Positions 28,530 through 32,504 of a stretch of 32,504 nucleotides of DNA are shown here, in pieces (position 1 is the first letter of the stretch; each line of letters begins with the position of its first letter). Under the pieces are notes generated by a model. The model made no database searches, had not been told where the DNA came from, and saw only the letters and a list, made by a program, of their open reading frames with translations. The position numbers and the translations under genes were made by a program. The stretch spans positions 1-32,504 of the forward strand of contig JAHZKW010000124.1 in the NCBI GenBank assembly GCA_022600175.1. The letters are read 5' to 3'. The DNA comes from Campylobacterota bacterium (GTDB taxonomy: Bacteria > Campylobacterota > Campylobacteria > Campylobacterales > QNZT01).

Positions 28530-29635
28530 TAACCATCCTGATAGAGTTTTTGAAGTTCAAACGGACTAAGCACTTTTTTACGTGTTGTCACAATATCACG
28601 AATACGAGGTAAAAGATTTTTAATACTCTTCTTCTCTACAGCAATACCTAACTGCGCCAAATGATAAGCAATCGTACCACTACCAGAGTGTTTACCGATA
28701 GGAAAAGTCCGAACAGCTCCTACCTCTTCAGCTAAAAATGGCTCATAGCTGCTTTTATCTTTCATCATCCCATCTGCATGAATACCACTCTCATGTGCAA
28801 AAATACGTTCACCAATAATAGGTGCATTTAAAGCGATATCTACATTTGCAGCAGTACATACAACTTGCACCAACTCTTTAATCTTTTGAGAATCAAAAAT
28901 ACGCTTCTCTCCATAAAGATGCAACAAACTCATCAAGATCTGTTCAAAAGAGGCATTGCCTGCTCTCTCCCCTAGACCAATAACAGTGGTATTGAGACTT
29001 ACCGCACCTGCTTCAACTCCAGCTAGTGCATTGGCATTTGCCATACCAAAGTCATTATGAGTATGCATCTCTATAGACAAAGAGGATTTTTCTCTTAAAG
29101 ATTTGATTCGTTCATATGTTTGTAAAGGGCGTAAAACTCCCACTGTATCACAGTAGCGAAACCTATCAGCACCTGCACTATACCCAAGTGCCATCACCTC
29201 TTCTAAAAAAGAGTGTTCTGCCCGAGAGGCATCCTCACCTCCAATACAGACAAACACTCCCTCTTGTTTTGCCAAGATTAATACCTCTTCAAGCTGTTGC
29301 AACATTTTTGTCTTATCGCCACCAAATTTGGCATCTATCAAAATGTCCGAAACAGGGATTGAGAGATCCACTGCCTTAGCACCACATCCCAATGAGTGCT
29401 CAAGGTCAGAGAGTGTAGCTCTATTCCATGTCATCATCCTGACATCAAGCCCAAGGCTGATCAATGTTTTGATATCCTCACGCTCTTTTTTACCCATCGC
29501 AGGAATACCGATCTCTAGTTCATCGGCTCCACTCTCAGATAACAGTGTCGCTATTTTCACTTTCTCTTTGGTATTGAAAGCGACATAGGGTGCCTGTTCT
29601 CCATCGCGAAGGGTGGTGTCATTGATGATGGCCAT
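28529..29635 (-). CDS. nifV: Homocitrate synthase
   Basis: MAIINDTTLRDGEQAPYVAF, EMHTHNDFGMANANALAGVEAGA, NTTVIGLGERAGNASFE, HESGIHADGM. Confidence 0.93.
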   Translation of the reverse strand: MAIINDTTLRDGEQAPYVAFNTKEKVKIATLLSESGADELEIGIPAMGKKEREDIKTLISLGLDVRMMTWNRATLSDLEHSLGCGAKAVDLSIPVSDILIDAKFGGDKTKMLQQLEEVLILAKQEGVFVCIGGEDASRAEHSFLEEVMALGYSAGADRFRYCDTVGVLRPLQTYERIKSLREKSSLSIEMHTHNDFGMANANALAGVEAGAVSLNTTVIGLGERAGNASFEQILMSLLHLYGEKRIFDSQKIKELVQVVCTAANVDIALNAPIIGERIFAHESGIHADGMMKDKSSYEPFLAEEVGAVRTFPIGKHSGSGTIAYHLAQLGIAVEKKSIKNLLPRIRDIVTTRKKVLSPFELQKLYQDG

Positions 29636-29638
29636 AAC

Positions 29639-31060
29639 TTAGTTTACCTCTACTGCTTTATCTACATCAAAATAGGTTTGTGCAGCTTTAAGTACAGATG
29701 CCTCTATCGGTTGAAATGCATACTCTTGAATTGCCGTTAAACCTGCAGCTTTGAGATCTTCTTGTGGACATCCACCAATTTTTGCAGTCAAAATAAGCTT
29801 CACATCTTTAAGAACATCAATCACTTCATCAATTGGATTACCGCCATCTGGTCCTGCACAATACTCAGTCGTAATTTTTCGATGTTGGATAAACTTAATA
29901 CCCTTATCTCCTGCTTCGTAAATCAAAAACTCTTTAACAGATCCAAAGTGTTGATTGATCATTCCTTCACCTGCAGTGGTAACAGCGACAAGAATAGTTT
30001 CAGAAGTTGAGCTAAGCTCCCCTTTCTCTTTTTGTACTTTTTCATTGGCTTTATCAAGGAAGAATCTAAACTCTTCAATCTTTGCATGAGCATCTTGGCG
30101 TGCTTCTACATTGTAGTGATCTTCAAGTGCATCAAAAGTCATAGTGGAAAAAACATCTTTGGTAAACTCAGCACCTCTATCTTCACCGATAAGTCCTACA
30201 GCATCTGCACGACATTGTCGACAATGTGCCATAATCTTCATATCCATACCACACGCTTCTTGTACTTCCATCTGCTCTTGTGGAGTTGCACTAGGCACAC
30301 CATCAATCGCAAACTTTGTACCATACTCAGGCTCAGAGATGATTGGCATGATATTGTGTAAAAAGACACCAATCTCTTTTAACTTTTTTGCAACTTCTGG
30401 TAAATGTTTTTCATTGACACCAGGAATCAGTACAGAGTTTGCTTTGATCAAAATCCCTTTTTCTACAAGCATCTTCATCCCTTCGAGTTGTCTCTCTAAA
30501 AGAATCTGTGCTGCCTCTTTTCCATAATATCTTTTGTTGTTGTAAAAAATCCAAGGATAGATTTTAGATCCAATCTCTCCAGTGGTATCGACACTATTGA
30601 TCGTGACCGTGACATGATCAATATCATATTTCACCATCTCATCAACATATTTTGGCAATTCAAGTCCATTGGTTGAGAGACAGAGTTTAAGGTCAGGTGC
30701 TTTTTCACGTACCATTTTAAATGTATCAAAAGTCTTCTCTGGATTTGCCAAAGCATCACCAGGTCCTGCGATTCCTAGTACACTCATACGCTGTACTTCA
30801 CCACCTACAAAGAGTACTTTTTTAGCCGCATCTTCAGGAGTCAATCTTTCGCTTGTCACTCCTGGTCGACTCTCATTTGAACAGTCATATTTTCTGTTAC
30901 AATAATTACACTGTATATTACATGCTGGTGCTACCGCAACATGAATCCTTGCATAGTGATGATGTGCCCCCTCACTATAACATGGGTGATTATGTATCAT
31001 ATCCTTTACGTCATCTGGCATCCCAGCTTCTGCTACACTACCGCTTGTTCCACAGCTCAT
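29639..31060 (-). CDS. nifB: NifB radical SAM FeMo-cofactor biosynthesis protein with C-terminal NifX domain
   Basis: VAPACNIQCNYCNRKYDCSNESRPGV; C-terminal INQHFGSVKEFLIYE...AKIGGCPQEDLKAAG. Confidence 0.96.
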   Translation of the reverse strand: MSCGTSGSVAEAGMPDDVKDMIHNHPCYSEGAHHHYARIHVAVAPACNIQCNYCNRKYDCSNESRPGVTSERLTPEDAAKKVLFVGGEVQRMSVLGIAGPGDALANPEKTFDTFKMVREKAPDLKLCLSTNGLELPKYVDEMVKYDIDHVTVTINSVDTTGEIGSKIYPWIFYNNKRYYGKEAAQILLERQLEGMKMLVEKGILIKANSVLIPGVNEKHLPEVAKKLKEIGVFLHNIMPIISEPEYGTKFAIDGVPSATPQEQMEVQEACGMDMKIMAHCRQCRADAVGLIGEDRGAEFTKDVFSTMTFDALEDHYNVEARQDAHAKIEEFRFFLDKANEKVQKEKGELSSTSETILVAVTTAGEGMINQHFGSVKEFLIYEAGDKGIKFIQHRKITTEYCAGPDGGNPIDEVIDVLKDVKLILTAKIGGCPQEDLKAAGLTAIQEYAFQPIEASVLKAAQTYFDVDKAVEVN

Positions 31061-31138
31061 TGCTTCTCCTTTGTAAATAAGATTTTTAAAGTTTGCAATG
31101 ATCTCACTTCATCTAGTTACAATCATTACAAGGATATA

Positions 31139-31154
31139 TGCAAGTTGTGTTCTT
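31139..31154 (-). promoter_or_regulatory. Sigma-54-like promoter for nifB: AAGAACACAACTTGCA
   Basis: CCAAGAACACNNCTTGCATA shared with nifU; 78 nt before nifB. Confidence 0.65.
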
Positions 31155-31235
31155 GGTAGTTTTTTCATATTGGTATCAAACTTGTCAAACAGTACTTTGG
31201 TCAATATGCTTACAGTACTGATTATATTAATTTGG

Positions 31236-31265
31236 TTGACAACAAATAATCATTAATAGTATAAT
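31236..31265 (+). promoter_or_regulatory. Sigma-70-type promoter for the 89-aa secreted protein
   Basis: TTGACA (31236-31241), 18-bp spacer, TATAAT (31260-31265), 37 nt before ATG 31303. Confidence 0.65.
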
Positions 31266-31302
31266 TACAACATGGTTCATTGGCAATTTTAAAGGTCTTG
31301 AT

Positions 31303-31572
31303 ATGAACACTTTAAGTTTAAAAGTCGTCACAGCTACACTTATATTAGCACTGTCCATCTCTTTGCTCTACGCGAAAAGTGATAGTGAACTAAAGAAAAA
31401 AATCATCCAACAATCAATTGCTGCATATCCAAAAAATTGTCCCTGTCCCTATAATAGAGCCAGTAATGGTAGTATATGTGGGAAAAGAAGTGCCTACAGT
31501 AGATCAGGAGGATATGCACCAATCTGTTTTGAATCGGATATCACTCCTGAGATGTTGAAACACTATAAATAA
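31303..31572 (+). CDS. Small exported Cys-containing protein of unknown function
   Basis: Signal peptide plus NCPCPYNRASNGSICGKRSAYSRSGGYAPICFESDIT. Confidence 0.75.
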   Translation: MNTLSLKVVTATLILALSISLLYAKSDSELKKKIIQQSIAAYPKNCPCPYNRASNGSICGKRSAYSRSGGYAPICFESDITPEMLKHYK

Positions 31573-31600
31573 AAGCGCTAAAAAGTTATGTGTAAGGTGG

Positions 31601-31984
31601 TTAGTTACAACCACACTTACAAGTATCCGTCTCACCTGGATCTAACAGATCATCACAATTCTTACTGTCAACCAGTGTCACTTCTCCACTTTTAAACTTA
31701 CGATAGATCTCATCTAAACTCATGATGTCATTATAAGCTTTATAGACATTCATAGAGGCTTCTGAAAATGCCTTATAAACACCCTCACCCATGTGATAAA
31801 AAAGTGTGTCTGTAACACCTTTTGTTTTTAAAAAAGATGCGATTTTGTTCCCATTACCAAGTTCATCATTTTCAACCACTTTAAAATAACCTGTCGTTAA
31901 ATCCAAAAGTGCGAAAAAAGGAGCATTTCCATAAAGCTCGGAGATTTGTGTTGAACTACTACTGTTCAAAGGGATAGCTAGCAT
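31601..31984 (-). CDS. NifX/NifB-C-type (dinitrogenase iron-molybdenum cofactor family) protein with Cys tail
   Basis: MLAIPLNSSSSTQISELYGNAPFFALLDLTTGYFKVVEND...; C-terminus CDDLLDPGETDTCKCGCN. Confidence 0.7.
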   Translation of the reverse strand: MLAIPLNSSSSTQISELYGNAPFFALLDLTTGYFKVVENDELGNGNKIASFLKTKGVTDTLFYHMGEGVYKAFSEASMNVYKAYNDIMSLDEIYRKFKSGEVTLVDSKNCDDLLDPGETDTCKCGCN

Positions 31985-32021
31985 TGTTTTTCCTTATAAA
32001 TTAAAATATAAAAATGTTTTA

Positions 32022-32037
32022 TGCAATTTCCGTTCTA
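32022..32037 (-). promoter_or_regulatory. Sigma-54-like promoter for the NifX-like gene: TAGAACGGAAATTGCA
   Basis: Shared pattern; 37 nt before the start; back-to-back with 32055-32070. Confidence 0.65.
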
Positions 32038-32054
32038 GCAAGACAATCGTCAAC

Positions 32055-32070
32055 AAGAACAGAAATTGCA
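32055..32070 (+). promoter_or_regulatory. Sigma-54-like promoter for the Tpx-like gene: AAGAACAGAAATTGCA
   Basis: Shared pattern; 33 nt before GTG 32104 with AAGGAG at 32093-32098. Confidence 0.65.
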
Positions 32071-32103
32071 ACACTGCTTTGTAAAGCTTATAAAGGAGTT
32101 TAA

Positions 32104-32504
32104 GTGCAAGTTACACTAAATGCACAGACAATGATGTTAGAAGATATCCCTTTAGATGAGGGGTATGCCTCTGAAAAAGTCACGGCTAAAGATATGCGTG
32201 GAAAAGAGATCACCTTTGGTGGACAAAATGGTAAAACGCAGATCATTATCTCTGCTCCTTATCTAGATGAAGAGAACTTCAATGAATTTGATCAACTAAT
32301 GAAACATGAAGATCTTGCGATAGAAGATGTCCAAAAATATTTTATTCTCTCTTCAAAAGCAGATCTAAAAAGTGACTGTGATCTTCCTTTACTGATAGAT
32401 GAGGAGGAGCACTTTGGTGATGAGTTTGGTGTGCGTATCAGTGAAGCACCACTCAAAGGGAAACTTACCAAAGCACTTTTTATCGTTTCTAAAGATGGTG
32501 CCAT
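32104..32504 (+). CDS. Thiol peroxidase (Tpx)-like protein lacking the peroxidatic Cys; runs off the right edge
   Basis: Not in the ORF track. GTG start after AAGGAG: VQVTLNAQTMMLEDIPLDEGYASEKVTAKDMRGKEITFGGQNGKTQIIISAPYLDEENFNEFDQLM...HFGDEFGVRISEAPLKGKLTKALFIVSKDGA. Confidence 0.65.
   Translation, partial: MQVTLNAQTMMLEDIPLDEGYASEKVTAKDMRGKEITFGGQNGKTQIIISAPYLDEENFNEFDQLMKHEDLAIEDVQKYFILSSKADLKSDCDLPLLIDEEEHFGDEFGVRISEAPLKGKLTKALFIVSKDGA

Noticed and set aside
32014-32103. 29-codon ORF (MFYAISVLARQSSTRTEIATLLCKAYKGV) abutting the Tpx-like GTG
   Set aside because: It spans the two divergent promoter cores and would start upstream of the predicted Tpx-like TSS; the promoter reading explains the sequence better.

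Overview
This window is a molybdenum-nitrogenase (nif) gene region. The protein style (AT-rich DNA, CZB-domain chemoreceptor, ArsRS-type two-component system, nif gene layout) suggests a Campylobacterota (epsilonproteobacterial) chemolithotroph, but I cannot assign a species. Recognisable nif genes: nifU, nifT, an rpoN (sigma-54) gene, two [2Fe-2S] ferredoxins, nifZ, nifW, nifF-like flavodoxin, DUF269 (NifX-associated), nifX, nifN, nifE, nifK, nifD, nifH, nifV, nifB, a CCE_0567/DUF683 protein, and a NifX/NifB-C-type protein. No nifS, nifA or nifQ is recognisable here. A non-nif block (DUF4353-type beta-helix lipoprotein, Spy/CpxP-like protein, response regulator, histidine kinase, Met/Pro-rich protein, soluble CZB chemoreceptor) sits between nifE and the nifHDK unit. 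The left edge is a decayed type I restriction-modification locus. A previously unlisted PIN-type toxin-antitoxin remnant, bracketed by a partial duplication of the nifN leader, lies between nifN and an RNase H gene. The strongest finding is a set of ten nif-linked promoter-like sites with a shared -24/-12 pattern, WAGNAY-N5-NTGCA. They have AG where canonical sigma-54 -24 elements have GG, include two back-to-back divergent pairs, and most lie 25-46 nt before a start codon. These sites tie several uncharacterised genes to the nif regulon: a PII-like protein with a shortened T-loop, a 70-aa ORF plus a GNAT-like protein, a Tpx-like protein lacking the peroxidatic Cys, and a Cys-tailed NifX-like protein. 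All calls come from reading the sequence; no searches were run.
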